NCBI GenBank assembly: GCA_963972525.1
Contig: CAXAUZ010000016.1
Span: 41,719-105,718, forward strand
Length of the DNA stretch: 64,000 bases
Origin: Salinilacustrithrix sp003476595
Lineage (GTDB): Bacteria; Actinomycetota; Acidimicrobiia; Acidimicrobiales; Salinilacustritrichaceae
Reading direction: 5' to 3'
Under the pieces are notes generated by a model that did not search any database, had not been told where the DNA came from, and saw only the letters and a list, made by a program, of their open reading frames with translations. Both the position numbers and the translations under genes were made by a program. Below, in pieces: positions 43,950 through 51,610 of the stretch. The stretch's first letter is position 1. Every line of letters starts with the position of its first letter.

Positions 43950-44032
43950 GGGTCTACCTACAAGTCGTGCGGAACCGAACGGACGAGTGTACGGGGGTCC
44001 CCGAGCCCGGGCCAACTGCGGAGCGCTGGCGC

Positions 44033-45013
44033 TCAGGTCTGGTTCTTGCCGCCGAAGAGCTCGCTGACGCTGGTGTCCTCGAAGACGGCGTCGATGGCCT
44101 TGGCCAGGATCGGGGCGATCGAGTGGACCTCGAGCTTGTCGAACTGCTTCTCCGGCGGGAGCGGGAGGGTGTTCGTGCAGATCAGGCGCCCGATGCTCGA
44201 GTTCTTGATGCGATCCACGGCCGGGCCGGACAGGACCGGATGGGTGCAGGCAGCGTGGACCTCGGACGCACCGTGGGCGACCAGCTGCTCGGCGGCGGCG
44301 ACCATGGTCCCGGCGGTGTCGATCATGTCGTCGATGAGCACGCAGCAGCGGCCCTCGACCTCGCCGACCACGTCGCGGGCCTCGACGGCGTTCTTGGCGC
44401 CCTTCACCCGGCGCTTGTGCACGATGGCCAGGTCGGCGTGGAGCTCGTTGGCGTACTGCTCGGCGACCTTCACCCGGCCGGCATCGGGCGAGACGACGAC
44501 GAGGTCCTCGCCGAGGCTCCGCATCGCGTCGATGAGCACCGGGCGGGCCTGGAGGTGGTCGACCGGGCCGTCGAAGAAGCCCTGGATCTGGCCGGAGTGC
44601 AGGTCGATGGAGACCAGGCGATCGGCACCGGCGGCCTTGAAGAGATCGGCCACGAGCTTCGCCGTGATCGGTTCGCGCCCCTCGGCCTTGCGGTCCTGGC
44701 GGGCGTAGCCGTAGAAGGGGCAGACAGCGACGATCCGCTTCGCCGAGGCCCGGCGAGCGGCGTCGATCATGATGAGCTGCTCCATGATCGAGTCGTTGAT
44801 CGTGAGGCCCTCGACCGAGCTGTGGCTCTGGATGATGAAGACGTCGGCGCCGCGCACGTTGCGACCCAGCTTGGCGTGGATCTCCCCGTTGGCGAACTCC
44901 GCCAGGTTGGCCTCACCGAGCGGCTCGCTCAGCAGCGCGGCGATCTCCTCGGCGAGCGGCAGGTGCGTCCGTCCCGTGAGGAGGTGCAGCTTCTTCTTGG
45001 ACACGAGCTCCAT
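44033..45013 (-). CDS. prs: Ribose-phosphate pyrophosphokinase
   Basis: Makes PRPP from ribose 5-phosphate and ATP, feeding nucleotide and salvage pathways such as Upp. 326 residues. The FANGEIHAKLGRNVRG segment with its metal/flexible loop, the DLHSGQIQGFFDGPVDHL signature, VVSPDAGRVK and the PRPP loop DDMIDTAGTM are complete. It follows glmU with a 9-bp gap, so glmU-prs is an operon, as in mycobacteria. Confidence 0.97.
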   Translation of the reverse strand: MELVSKKKLHLLTGRTHLPLAEEIAALLSEPLGEANLAEFANGEIHAKLGRNVRGADVFIIQSHSSVEGLTINDSIMEQLIMIDAARRASAKRIVAVCPFYGYARQDRKAEGREPITAKLVADLFKAAGADRLVSIDLHSGQIQGFFDGPVDHLQARPVLIDAMRSLGEDLVVVSPDAGRVKVAEQYANELHADLAIVHKRRVKGAKNAVEARDVVGEVEGRCCVLIDDMIDTAGTMVAAAEQLVAHGASEVHAACTHPVLSGPAVDRIKNSSIGRLICTNTLPLPPEKQFDKLEVHSIAPILAKAIDAVFEDTSVSELFGGKNQT

Positions 45014-45022
45014 TGGGACTCC

Positions 45023-46129
45023 CTACCTCGGCGCGCCTGGGCCAGCATAGTGAGGGCCGGTCACCTGGCCCGCAGGGACCTCGTCGCCGGGTCCGAGCGC
45101 AGCCCACGGACCGACCACGGCGTCGTGGCCGATGCGGGCCCGCTCGGCGACGGTCTGGGACACCCGGGCCCGGTCCCCGACGACGGTGTCGGTGAGGTGC
45201 GCACCCGGTCCGACGTCGGCGCCCTCGCCGATCGTGCAGGCACCGCGCAGCATCGTGGCCGGGTAGAGCGTGACGTCGCGGCCGAGCTCGACGGTGGCGT
45301 CGACGTAGGTCTGGTCGGGGTCGACGAGGGTGACGCCGGCCCGCATCCACGCGTGGTTGATCCGCTGGCGCAGCTCGGCCTCGGCGGCGGCGAGCTGGAC
45401 CCGGTCGTTGATGCCGTGGGTCTCGTCGGCGTCGTCGGCGACGAGGGTGGTGACCCGGTGGCCGGCCTCGGCGAGCACGGCGACCACGTCGGTGAGGTAG
45501 AGCTCGCCCTGGGCGTTGTCGGGCCGGATCCGGCGCAGGGCGGGCGACAGCAGGCTGCGGCGGAAGCAGAAGATGCCGGTGTTGATCTCGTCGATCTCGG
45601 CTTCCTCGGCCGTGGTGTCGGCCTGCTCCACGATGCGCTCGACGCGGTCGTCACGTCCGCGCACGATGCGTCCGTAGCCGGTGGGGTCGGGCAGGCGCGC
45701 GGTCAGCACCGTGCACGCGGCGTCGCTGTCGCGGTGGTGGGCCACGAGGGCGGCGAGCGTGGACGGACGCAGCAGCGGGGTGTCGCCGGTGAGCACGAGC
45801 ACGTCGTGGGGCTCGTCCCAGTCGTCGCTGAGCCCGGTGAGGCCGACGGAGGTGGCGTCGCCGGTGCCGCGCTGCACGGTCTGCTCGACGAACTCGAGCG
45901 GGCGGTCGCCGGCGTCCTCGAGCAGGCGCTTGCTGACGGCCTCCCCGCCGTGGCCGATGACGACCGCCACCCGGTCGACGTCGCAGTCGGCGAGGGCGTC
46001 GAGCACCCACAGCACCATGGGCTTGCCGACGAGCACGTGGAGGGGCTTGGGGCGCTCGGATCGCATCCGGGTGCCGTGGCCGGCAGCGAGCACGATGGCG
46101 GAAAGCGGTCGGTCCGGGGACTCGTCCAT
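45023..46129 (-). CDS. glmU: GlmU, N-acetylglucosamine-1-phosphate uridyltransferase lacking the acetyltransferase domain
   Basis: 368 residues, about 90-110 shorter than bifunctional GlmU. The N-terminal pyrophosphorylase is complete: IVLAAGHGTRMRSERPKPLH, the QRGTGDATSVGL segment, LTGDTPLL, and the EINTGIFCFR motif. A left-handed beta-helix begins (TYVDATVELGRDVTLYPATM) but stops after about five coils, at IGHDAVVGPWAALGPGDE, before the region that carries the acetyltransferase His, Lys and Asn residues in E. coli GlmU. prs starts 9 bp later, so the rest is not hidden in a shifted frame. It should only make UDP-GlcNAc from GlcNAc-1-P. The ATG at 46129 precedes the tRNA-Gln gene's 3' end by 36 bp. 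Confidence 0.92.
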   Translation of the reverse strand: MDESPDRPLSAIVLAAGHGTRMRSERPKPLHVLVGKPMVLWVLDALADCDVDRVAVVIGHGGEAVSKRLLEDAGDRPLEFVEQTVQRGTGDATSVGLTGLSDDWDEPHDVLVLTGDTPLLRPSTLAALVAHHRDSDAACTVLTARLPDPTGYGRIVRGRDDRVERIVEQADTTAEEAEIDEINTGIFCFRRSLLSPALRRIRPDNAQGELYLTDVVAVLAEAGHRVTTLVADDADETHGINDRVQLAAAEAELRQRINHAWMRAGVTLVDPDQTYVDATVELGRDVTLYPATMLRGACTIGEGADVGPGAHLTDTVVGDRARVSQTVAERARIGHDAVVGPWAALGPGDEVPAGQVTGPHYAGPGAPR

Positions 46130-46165
46130 GTCACCCGGTCTAACGCGGCGACCGGAGGCGAGGCG

Positions 46166-46238
46166 TTCCCGGGGCAGGGCTCGAACCTGCAACATCCGGC
46201 TCCAAAGGCCGGCGTTCTGCCAGTTGAACTACCCGGGA
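46166..46238 (-). tRNA. tRNA-Gln (anticodon UUG)
   Basis: A 73-nt cloverleaf on the minus strand. Acceptor TCCCGGG/CCCGGGA with the weak U1-A72 pair typical of glutamine tRNA; D arm GTTC/GAAC; anticodon arm CCGGC-CTTTGGA-GCCGG giving anticodon TTG; T arm GCAGG-TTCGAGC-CCTGC; discriminator A. CCA is not encoded. It lies just upstream of glmU, as in many actinobacteria. Confidence 0.97.
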
Positions 46239-46255
46239 GAGGGCCGGCAGCGTAG

Positions 46256-46285
46256 TTGGCTCCGGTGGGGTGGCCTCTCTACAGT
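46256..46285 (+). promoter_or_regulatory. Sigma-70-like promoter for the bS22 gene
   Basis: TTGGCT (46256-46261) and TACAGT (46280-46285) are 18 bases apart. The start site would fall within a few bases of the ATG at 46296, so the leader is nearly absent. Confidence 0.6.
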
Positions 46286-46295
46286 CGGCAGCCTT

Positions 46296-46397
46296 ATGGG
46301 TTCTCTCGTGAAGAAGCGCCGCAAGCGCATGCGTAAGAAGAAGCACCGCAAGATGCTGAAGCGCACCCGCTTCCAGCGTCGCGCTGCCGGCAAGTAG
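46296..46397 (+). CDS. bS22 family small ribosomal protein (AURKAIP1/COX24 domain)
   Basis: 33 residues, extremely basic: MGSLVKKRRKRMRKKKHRK, then MLKRTRFQRRAAGK. It matches the actinobacterial 33-residue AURKAIP1/COX24-domain protein seen as bS22 in mycobacterial small-subunit structures. The start follows a good promoter; the reading frame in front is non-coding and includes the tRNA-Gln gene. A perfect 9-bp hairpin lies downstream. It is alone on the plus strand within a block of minus-strand genes. Confidence 0.93.
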   Translation: MGSLVKKRRKRMRKKKHRKMLKRTRFQRRAAGK

Positions 46398-46413
46398 CAC
46401 CGAACGATCGATC

Positions 46414-46434
46414 CGCCGTCCCACCGGGACGGCG
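46414..46434 (+). terminator. Hairpin downstream of the bS22 gene
   Basis: CGCCGTCCC (46414-46422) pairs perfectly with GGGACGGCG (46426-46434) over a 3-base loop, 16 bp past the bS22 stop. Confidence 0.7.
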
Positions 46435-46440
46435 CCTCGT

Positions 46441-46471
46441 CGACCGCCCCGAGCACCGCTCCGGGCGGTCG
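46441..46471 (-). terminator. Hairpin downstream of ispE
   Basis: CGACCGCCC (46441-46449) pairs with GGGCGGTCG (46463-46471) over a 13-base loop, 7 bp beyond the ispE stop on the minus strand. Confidence 0.65.
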
Positions 46472-46478
46472 GTTCGCG

Positions 46479-47207
46479 TCAGGACTCGAATGCCACCACG
46501 GTGCGGGCGACGACGCGCCCCGGTCCCGGGTGGGCACCGGGCACGAACCAGGTCGAACCGCTGCCGGCCAGGACGGGCACCTCGCCGGTGCCCTCGCCGA
46601 GCGCGTCCCGGAACGCAGCGAGGCGGGGTTCGACCCGGAGCGCCGCGGGTTCGAGGTCGTTGGGGCCGTCCGCCGTGGGGCCGCCGAGGGCGTCCCACGC
46701 GGCGTAGACGGCTGCGGTGTCGCAGCCGAAGTCGGGCGTGGCCAGGGTGACGGTCTGCTCGACGAAGGGCAGCGGATCGAGGACCTCGCCGATGCCCCGC
46801 ACCCGGGCGCGGCCGCCCCGGGTGCAGAACGGCACGTCGGCGCCGACCCGGGCGGCCAGGCCGAGGTCGTCGACCCCGGCCCAGCGGAACACCGCGGCGG
46901 CATCGGCGGACCCGCCACCGAGGCCCCCGCCGTGGGGGATGTGCTTGTCCACGGTGACGTCGGCCGTGCGTCCCACCGCCCGGAGCGCCTTGGCCACCAG
47001 GTTGCCCTCGCCCGCAGACAGGCCCGCGGCGGTCGGTCCCGTGAGCGCGATGTGCGTCCGGTCGGCTGGACGGAAGGTCAGCTCATCTGCGATGTCGAGG
47101 CTGACCATCTCGGCGTCGATCAGGTGGTAGCCGTCGTCGCGCACGCCCGTGACCCGCAGGGTCAGCGTCAGCTTCGCCGGCGCGACGACGGTGACCGGGT
47201 CGGTCAT
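46479..47207 (-). CDS. ispE: 4-diphosphocytidyl-2-C-methyl-D-erythritol kinase
   Basis: Phosphorylates CDP-methylerythritol in the MEP isoprenoid pathway. 242 residues, rather short (about 280-310 is usual), mainly because of compact loops. The N-terminal VVAPAKLTLTLRVTG with catalytic Lys, the GHMP ATP-binding loop PHGGGLGGGSADAAAV, and the GADVPFC and GSGSTWF motifs are intact. The ATG at 47207 overlaps the thioesterase stop (ATGA), so translation is coupled. In mycobacteria ispE directly follows ksgA; here a thioesterase gene is between. Confidence 0.94.
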   Translation of the reverse strand: MTDPVTVVAPAKLTLTLRVTGVRDDGYHLIDAEMVSLDIADELTFRPADRTHIALTGPTAAGLSAGEGNLVAKALRAVGRTADVTVDKHIPHGGGLGGGSADAAAVFRWAGVDDLGLAARVGADVPFCTRGGRARVRGIGEVLDPLPFVEQTVTLATPDFGCDTAAVYAAWDALGGPTADGPNDLEPAALRVEPRLAAFRDALGEGTGEVPVLAGSGSTWFVPGAHPGPGRVVARTVVAFES

Positions 47208-48028
47208 CGACCTTCGACGAGGAGCGACTGCGTGGCCCGACCGATGGGACCGTCCTCGTCGAAGAGCAGGCTCTCGGCCAGGCCGACGCCCTCGGTCCCG
47301 AGGCGGGTGACGGCGTCGATGCACACCCACTCCCCCACGGGCAGGCGATGCAGGTTGACGGTCAGGTCGGGGTTGAGGAACAGGGCCTCGTCCATGTCGA
47401 ACCACTTGGACACGCCGTTGCCGAAGTCGGCGGCGGCGATCACGCGCTCCAGCGGCGTGGGCTCGCGCCCGTCCACCATCGGGGCGGCGAGGCGGATCCA
47501 GTCGGTGGCCGGGCCCGGGTCCTCGAAGCGGCCGGCGACGACCCGGTGCTCCACGCCGTCGCGGGCGAACATCACGTGCTCGCCGTCGGCGATCTTCACG
47601 CCCCACCCGCCGGACGCCGGTGGAGGCGTCGCCACCTCGTCGGAACGAGGCTGGTCGAATGGCTGACTGCGGATGGTGGCGAGCGTGGCGGCCAGGCACA
47701 CCTTTCCGTCGGGGCCGGTGAGGGTCGCGTCGGCGATGCAGATCTTGCGCCCGGGGCGGCGCAGGGTGGTCTCCACCACGAGCTCGTCGAGGGGCACCGG
47801 CCGGAGCAGCTCGGCGGTGAACCGGGCCGGGAAGAACGACACCGTCGTGCCGTCGTCGCCCGTGAGCTCGTCGCGGGCGAAGGTCGCGACGACGTCCTCC
47901 AGCGCCCCGGCGACCAGCGCACCGGGTGGGCCGCCGTGCAGCGCGTCGGGATCCCACGGACCACGGGCGAGCTCGGTGGCCCGGAAGCGGTCGTGGTCGA
48001 GCTGCTCGAAGAGCGAGGTGGCACCCAC
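47204..48028 (-). CDS. Thioesterase family protein (double hot-dog, acyl-CoA thioesterase-like)
   Basis: 274 residues of the TesB-like/4HBT_3 group with two hot-dog halves. The N-terminal DPDALHGGPPGALVAGALE contains the conserved HGG helix motif; the ARFTAELLRPVPLDELVVET strand-turn region and VNLHRLPVGEWVCIDA in the second half are typical. It hydrolyses or binds an acyl-CoA; the substrate is unknown. GTG start, 61 bp after ksgA. It is inserted between ksgA and ispE and overlaps ispE by 4 bp, so it is likely co-transcribed with isoprenoid synthesis. Confidence 0.85.
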   Translation of the reverse strand: MGATSLFEQLDHDRFRATELARGPWDPDALHGGPPGALVAGALEDVVATFARDELTGDDGTTVSFFPARFTAELLRPVPLDELVVETTLRRPGRKICIADATLTGPDGKVCLAATLATIRSQPFDQPRSDEVATPPPASGGWGVKIADGEHVMFARDGVEHRVVAGRFEDPGPATDWIRLAAPMVDGREPTPLERVIAAADFGNGVSKWFDMDEALFLNPDLTVNLHRLPVGEWVCIDAVTRLGTEGVGLAESLLFDEDGPIGRATQSLLVEGR

Positions 48029-48089
48029 GCCTGCTGATCCTGCCAGGTCCGCCCGAGTGCGACACCACGACTGCCAGTTCCAGGAACCG

Positions 48090-48908
48090 TCAGCCCCCGG
48101 CCAGGCGGACCCAGTCGTCGAGGGCGAGCTCCTCGGCGCGCCGGGTCGGGTCGATGCCGGCCTGCTCGAGGGCGCCGGGCTCGATGTGGTCGACCAGGCT
48201 GCGCCGCAGCATCTTGCGGCGCTGGCCGAAGCCGGCGTCGACGAGGGTGAAGACCCGCTGGCGCAGCTCCTCGTCGCCCGGCGGATCGTGGCGCTCGAAG
48301 GTGATGAACGCCGAATCCACGCGGGGCCGCGGGTGGAACACCGAGGCCGGGACGCGACCGCCGACGCGGGCGTCGACCCACCACGCCGCCTTCACCGAGG
48401 GGATGCCGTAGGCGTCGTCGCCGGCGCGGGCGGCGAGTCGCTCGGCGACCTCCCGCTGGACCAGCACGACACCACCGGTGATCGCCGGCGCCTCCTGGAG
48501 GACCCGCAGGAGGATCGTGGTGCCGACGTTGTAGGGCAGGTTCGCCGCCAGGCGCCACCGCCGGCCCGGCGGGACGAGGTCGTCGAGGTCCACCTCGAGC
48601 GCGTCGGCCTCCACGACGCGGACGGGCGGATCGGCGTCGGCGTCGGCGACGACCTCGCGGAGCACCGGCACCAGGTGGCGGTCGAGCTCGACCGCGGTGA
48701 CCTCGGCGCCGAGCTCGGCGAGGGCGAGGGTCAGCGACCCGAGCCCGGGTCCGATCTCCAGGACGGCATCGCCCTCCACCGCGCCGCTGGCCGCGGCGAT
48801 GCGCCGGGCCGTGTTCGGATCGATGAGGAAGTTCTGGCCGAGGGCGCGGCTCGGCGTGATGCCGTGGTCGTCGAGGAGCGCCCGGATGCGCCCGGCACCG
48901 AGGGTCAC
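48090..48908 (-). CDS. rsmA: 16S rRNA (adenine(1518)-N6/adenine(1519)-N6)-dimethyltransferase
   Basis: KsgA/RsmA, which dimethylates two adenines in the 3' hairpin of 16S rRNA during small-subunit assembly. 272 residues. SAM motif VLEIGPGLGSLTLALAE, the ALGQNFL N-terminal signature and the catalytic NLPYNV motif are present, with the FHPRPRVDSAF segment near the C-terminus. The GTG at 48908 overlaps the stop of the small membrane protein gene (GTGA). Order tatD-(small protein)-ksgA equals tatD-rpfB-ksgA of mycobacteria. Confidence 0.96.
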   Translation of the reverse strand: MTLGAGRIRALLDDHGITPSRALGQNFLIDPNTARRIAAASGAVEGDAVLEIGPGLGSLTLALAELGAEVTAVELDRHLVPVLREVVADADADPPVRVVEADALEVDLDDLVPPGRRWRLAANLPYNVGTTILLRVLQEAPAITGGVVLVQREVAERLAARAGDDAYGIPSVKAAWWVDARVGGRVPASVFHPRPRVDSAFITFERHDPPGDEELRQRVFTLVDAGFGQRRKMLRRSLVDHIEPGALEQAGIDPTRRAEELALDDWVRLAGG

Positions 48909-49186
48909 GGAGCCGTGGTCGTCGTGGCGGCGGTGATGGGGACGGTCGAGGACGTGGTGGACGACGTCACGACCGAGATGCCCTTCGCCGGCCCGGTCTC
49001 CGGGCGGTCGAGCGGGACCACCACGGTGACGACGGCGCGCTTGGTGGCCGAGGTCGTCCCGTCGGGTTCGTCGTCGGCATCGGCGGTCAGGTTGTCGAGC
49101 AGCAGGAGCGGCACGGCGACCATCGTCGCCGCCACCGCGACCCACAGGCGCCGCCGGTCAGGCGGTGCGGGGTTCTCGTCCTCCAC
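48905..49186 (-). CDS. Small single-pass membrane/secreted protein in the rpfB position
   Basis: 93 residues. A short acidic-basic cytoplasmic N-terminus is followed by a transmembrane or signal segment (LWVAVAATMVAVPLLLL, about 14-30), then a short charged stretch and a Thr/Ser/Pro/Val-rich tail (SSTTSSTVPITAATTTTAP). No G5, DUF348 or resuscitation-promoting-factor domain is present, although mycobacteria have rpfB between tatD and ksgA. Not recognised as a family. Translationally coupled to rsmA through GTGA. Confidence 0.6.
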   Translation of the reverse strand: MEDENPAPPDRRRLWVAVAATMVAVPLLLLDNLTADADDEPDGTTSATKRAVVTVVVPLDRPETGPAKGISVVTSSTTSSTVPITAATTTTAP

Positions 49187-49248
49187 GGCTCTCCTCCACG
49201 TCGGACGGCGGTGACGGTAGGGAACCCGGCTCCGTACGGCAACCTTGA

Positions 49249-49265
49249 TGGCACGCTCCGTGCCA
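49249..49265 (-). terminator. Hairpin downstream of tatD
   Basis: TGGCACG (49249-49255) pairs with CGTGCCA (49259-49265) over a CTC loop, 12 bp past the tatD stop. Confidence 0.55.
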
Positions 49266-49276
49266 GAACCGCCCGT

Positions 49277-50035
49277 TCAGGTCAGGCGGTAGCAGCGCTC
49301 GGCGTTGGCCCACGTGGCCTCGGCGATCGCAGCGATGGGATGCCCGGAGGCCTCGGCCAGGCCGGCCCCGACCAAGGGCACCCAGCCCGGCTCGTTGGTC
49401 CGGCCCCGCTTGGGCACCGGCGCGAGGTAGGGGCTGTCGGTCTCCACCAGCATCCGGTCGAGCGGGCAGCGAGCCGCCGCGGCACGCACGTCGTGCGCGC
49501 TCGGGAACGTGACGATCCCGGAGAAGGACAGGAAGGCGCCGCGGGCGAGGCACTCGTCGGCTTCGTCGGCACCCCCGGTGAAGCAGTGGAACACGGTGCG
49601 GGCCGGGACCCCCTCGGCGTCGAGGACCTCGAAGGTTTCCTCCCAGGCCTCCCGGGTGTGGATCACGAGCGCCTTGTCATGGCTGTGGGCCAGGGCGATC
49701 TGGGCGGCGAACACGTCGCGCTGGACGTCGCGGGGCGAGTGGTCGTAGTGGAAGTCGAACCCGCACTCCCCCACCGCCACGCACGACGGGTCGGACAGCA
49801 GCCCCTCGATGCCGTCGACGCCGTGACGGGCCTCGTGGGGGTGGACGCCGGCGGTGGCCCAGACCCCGTCGTGCGCCGCCGCGAGCACCATCGCCGCGCG
49901 CGACGACGCCAGGTCGGTGCCGACGTGGACCAACCGCTCGACCCCCGCGGCCCGTGCCGCAGCGAGCACCTCGTCCGCGGAGCCGTCGTCGGGGAGGTGG
50001 CAGTGGTCGTCGGTCCAGCGCAGCTCGCCGGCCAC
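49277..50035 (-). CDS. tatD: TatD family metal-dependent hydrolase
   Basis: 252 residues, cytoplasmic Mg-dependent 3'-5' DNase/metal hydrolase of the amidohydrolase superfamily. Metal ligands: WTDDHCHL (HxH-like), the Glu in AVGECGFDFHYDHS, ALVIHTREAW His, VFHCFTG His and MLVETDSPYLAP Asp. GTG start 4 bp after metG, so probably an operon. The order metG-tatD-x-ksgA follows the actinobacterial pattern. Confidence 0.94.
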   Translation of the reverse strand: MAGELRWTDDHCHLPDDGSADEVLAAARAAGVERLVHVGTDLASSRAAMVLAAAHDGVWATAGVHPHEARHGVDGIEGLLSDPSCVAVGECGFDFHYDHSPRDVQRDVFAAQIALAHSHDKALVIHTREAWEETFEVLDAEGVPARTVFHCFTGGADEADECLARGAFLSFSGIVTFPSAHDVRAAAARCPLDRMLVETDSPYLAPVPKRGRTNEPGWVPLVGAGLAEASGHPIAAIAEATWANAERCYRLT

Positions 50036-50039
50036 GGCG

Positions 50040-51563
50040 TCAGGCCTTGATCCGGGGGAAGAGCGGGGCGCCCTTCTCGACGGCGAGGCCGCCCGGGTAC
50101 TGGCCCCAGGCCGCGGCGTCGGGGAGGCGCTGGTCCTCCGGCGAGCCGGGGAGGCCGATGCGCCGCCAGATCTCCTGGCACGACGCCGGCGCGGCCGGTG
50201 ACGCGAGGATCGTCACGATGCGCAGCGCCTCGAGCGCGTCGCCCATGATCCGCTCGACCTCCGGACCCGGTTCCATCTTCCAGGGCTCGTAGGTCTCGAG
50301 GTGGGCGTTGGTCTCCTTGATGAGCCGCCAGGTGGCATCCAGGGCCACGGACGGCTGGATCCGGTCCCACGCCGCGGCCGTGTCCGCGTAGGCCTCGGCG
50401 GCGATGGCGGCCAGCGGGCTGTCCGGGTCGGGGGCCGGCCCGGTGCCGTCGCACTTCTTGGCGACCACCGTGGCGACCCGCGACAGCAGGTTGCCGAGGT
50501 TGTTGGCCAGGTCCGAGTTGTACCGGGCGACCATGGCCTCGTAGCTGAAGTCACCGTCGGGGCCGAAGGGCTGGTCGTGCAGGAAGTGGTGGCGGAAGCC
50601 GTCGACGCCGAAGTCCTCGACGAGCCTCGCCGGGGCGATGTCGGTGAGCTTGGCCTGGCCGTGCACCGTCTTGGACAGCTTCTCGCCGCCGAGCAGCAGC
50701 CAGCCGTGCACCATCACGCGCTTGGGCGGCTCGAGACCGGCGGCCATGAGCATGGCGGGCCAGTACACGCAGTGGAACCGGATGATCTCCTTGCCGATGA
50801 TGTGGTGCACCGCCGGCCACCAGGTGCGGAAGCGCTCGTCGTCGGTGCCGTAGCCGATGGCGGTGGCGTAGTTGATGAGCGCGTCGTACCAGACGTAGAA
50901 GACGTGGCCGTCCGCCCACGGGACCGGCACCCCCCAGTCGAGGCTGGTGCGGGTGATGGAGACGTCGTCGAGGCCCTGGCGCAGGAAGCCGAGGACCTCG
51001 TTGCGCTTGCCGACCGGCTGGATGGCCTCGGGGTCGGACTCGATCCAGTCGATGAGGCGCTGCTCGTAGCGGCTGAGCCGGAAGAAGTAGTTCTCCTCGC
51101 GCAGGCGCTCGACCGGCTTGTGGTGGATCGGGCACATCCCGTCGACCAGCTCGCCCTCGGCGTAGTACGCCTCGCACGACACGCAGTACGGGCCCTCGTA
51201 GGTGTCGAGCTCGATGTCGCCGTTGTCGTGGATCTGCTGCAACATCGCCTGCACCGCCGCGTGGTGGCGGGGCTCGGTGGTGCGGATGAAGTCGTCGTTG
51301 CTGATGCCGAGCAGCTCCCACGCCTCGGCGAAGCGGCCTGCGTTGCGGTCTGCCTGCTCCTGGGGGGTGATGCCGGCCTCGGTGGCCGACTGGGCCACCT
51401 TGAGGCCGTGCTCGTCGGTCCCCGTGAGGAAGTAGGTGTCGTCGCCCACCAGCCGGTGCCAGCGAGCCAGCGCATCGGCGATGACGGTGGTGTAGGCGTG
51501 GCCGATGTGGGGGGCGTCGTTGACGTAGTAGATCGGCGTCGTGACGTAGAAGCGGCCGGGCAT
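50040..51563 (-). CDS. metG: Methionyl-tRNA synthetase
   Basis: 507 residues, MetG1 type without the C-terminal tRNA-binding domain. The HIGH motif (APHIGHAYT), KLSKT for KMSKS, and a zinc-binding knuckle (PYCVSCEAYYAEG then MCPIH) are present. The anticodon-binding domain region NLGNLLSRV and the MEPGPEVERIM helix follow. The ATG at 51563 is immediately before the conserved FYVTTPIYYVND. It starts the metG-tatD-(small protein)-rsmA series. Confidence 0.97.
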   Translation of the reverse strand: MPGRFYVTTPIYYVNDAPHIGHAYTTVIADALARWHRLVGDDTYFLTGTDEHGLKVAQSATEAGITPQEQADRNAGRFAEAWELLGISNDDFIRTTEPRHHAAVQAMLQQIHDNGDIELDTYEGPYCVSCEAYYAEGELVDGMCPIHHKPVERLREENYFFRLSRYEQRLIDWIESDPEAIQPVGKRNEVLGFLRQGLDDVSITRTSLDWGVPVPWADGHVFYVWYDALINYATAIGYGTDDERFRTWWPAVHHIIGKEIIRFHCVYWPAMLMAAGLEPPKRVMVHGWLLLGGEKLSKTVHGQAKLTDIAPARLVEDFGVDGFRHHFLHDQPFGPDGDFSYEAMVARYNSDLANNLGNLLSRVATVVAKKCDGTGPAPDPDSPLAAIAAEAYADTAAAWDRIQPSVALDATWRLIKETNAHLETYEPWKMEPGPEVERIMGDALEALRIVTILASPAAPASCQEIWRRIGLPGSPEDQRLPDAAAWGQYPGGLAVEKGAPLFPRIKA

Positions 51564-51610
51564 GGGATCGCAGCCTACGGGCGCGCCGGGCCGACCCCAG
51601 ATCCGGTTGC

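Noticed and set aside
45014..45060. Frameshift hiding the missing GlmU acetyltransferase domain
   Set aside because: Only 9 bp separate the glmU stop from prs, and no beta-helix sequence appears in the other frames of prs.
48058..48089. Hairpin downstream of rsmA
   Set aside because: Only a 5-bp GTTCC/GGAAC pairing could be found, too weak to call a terminator.
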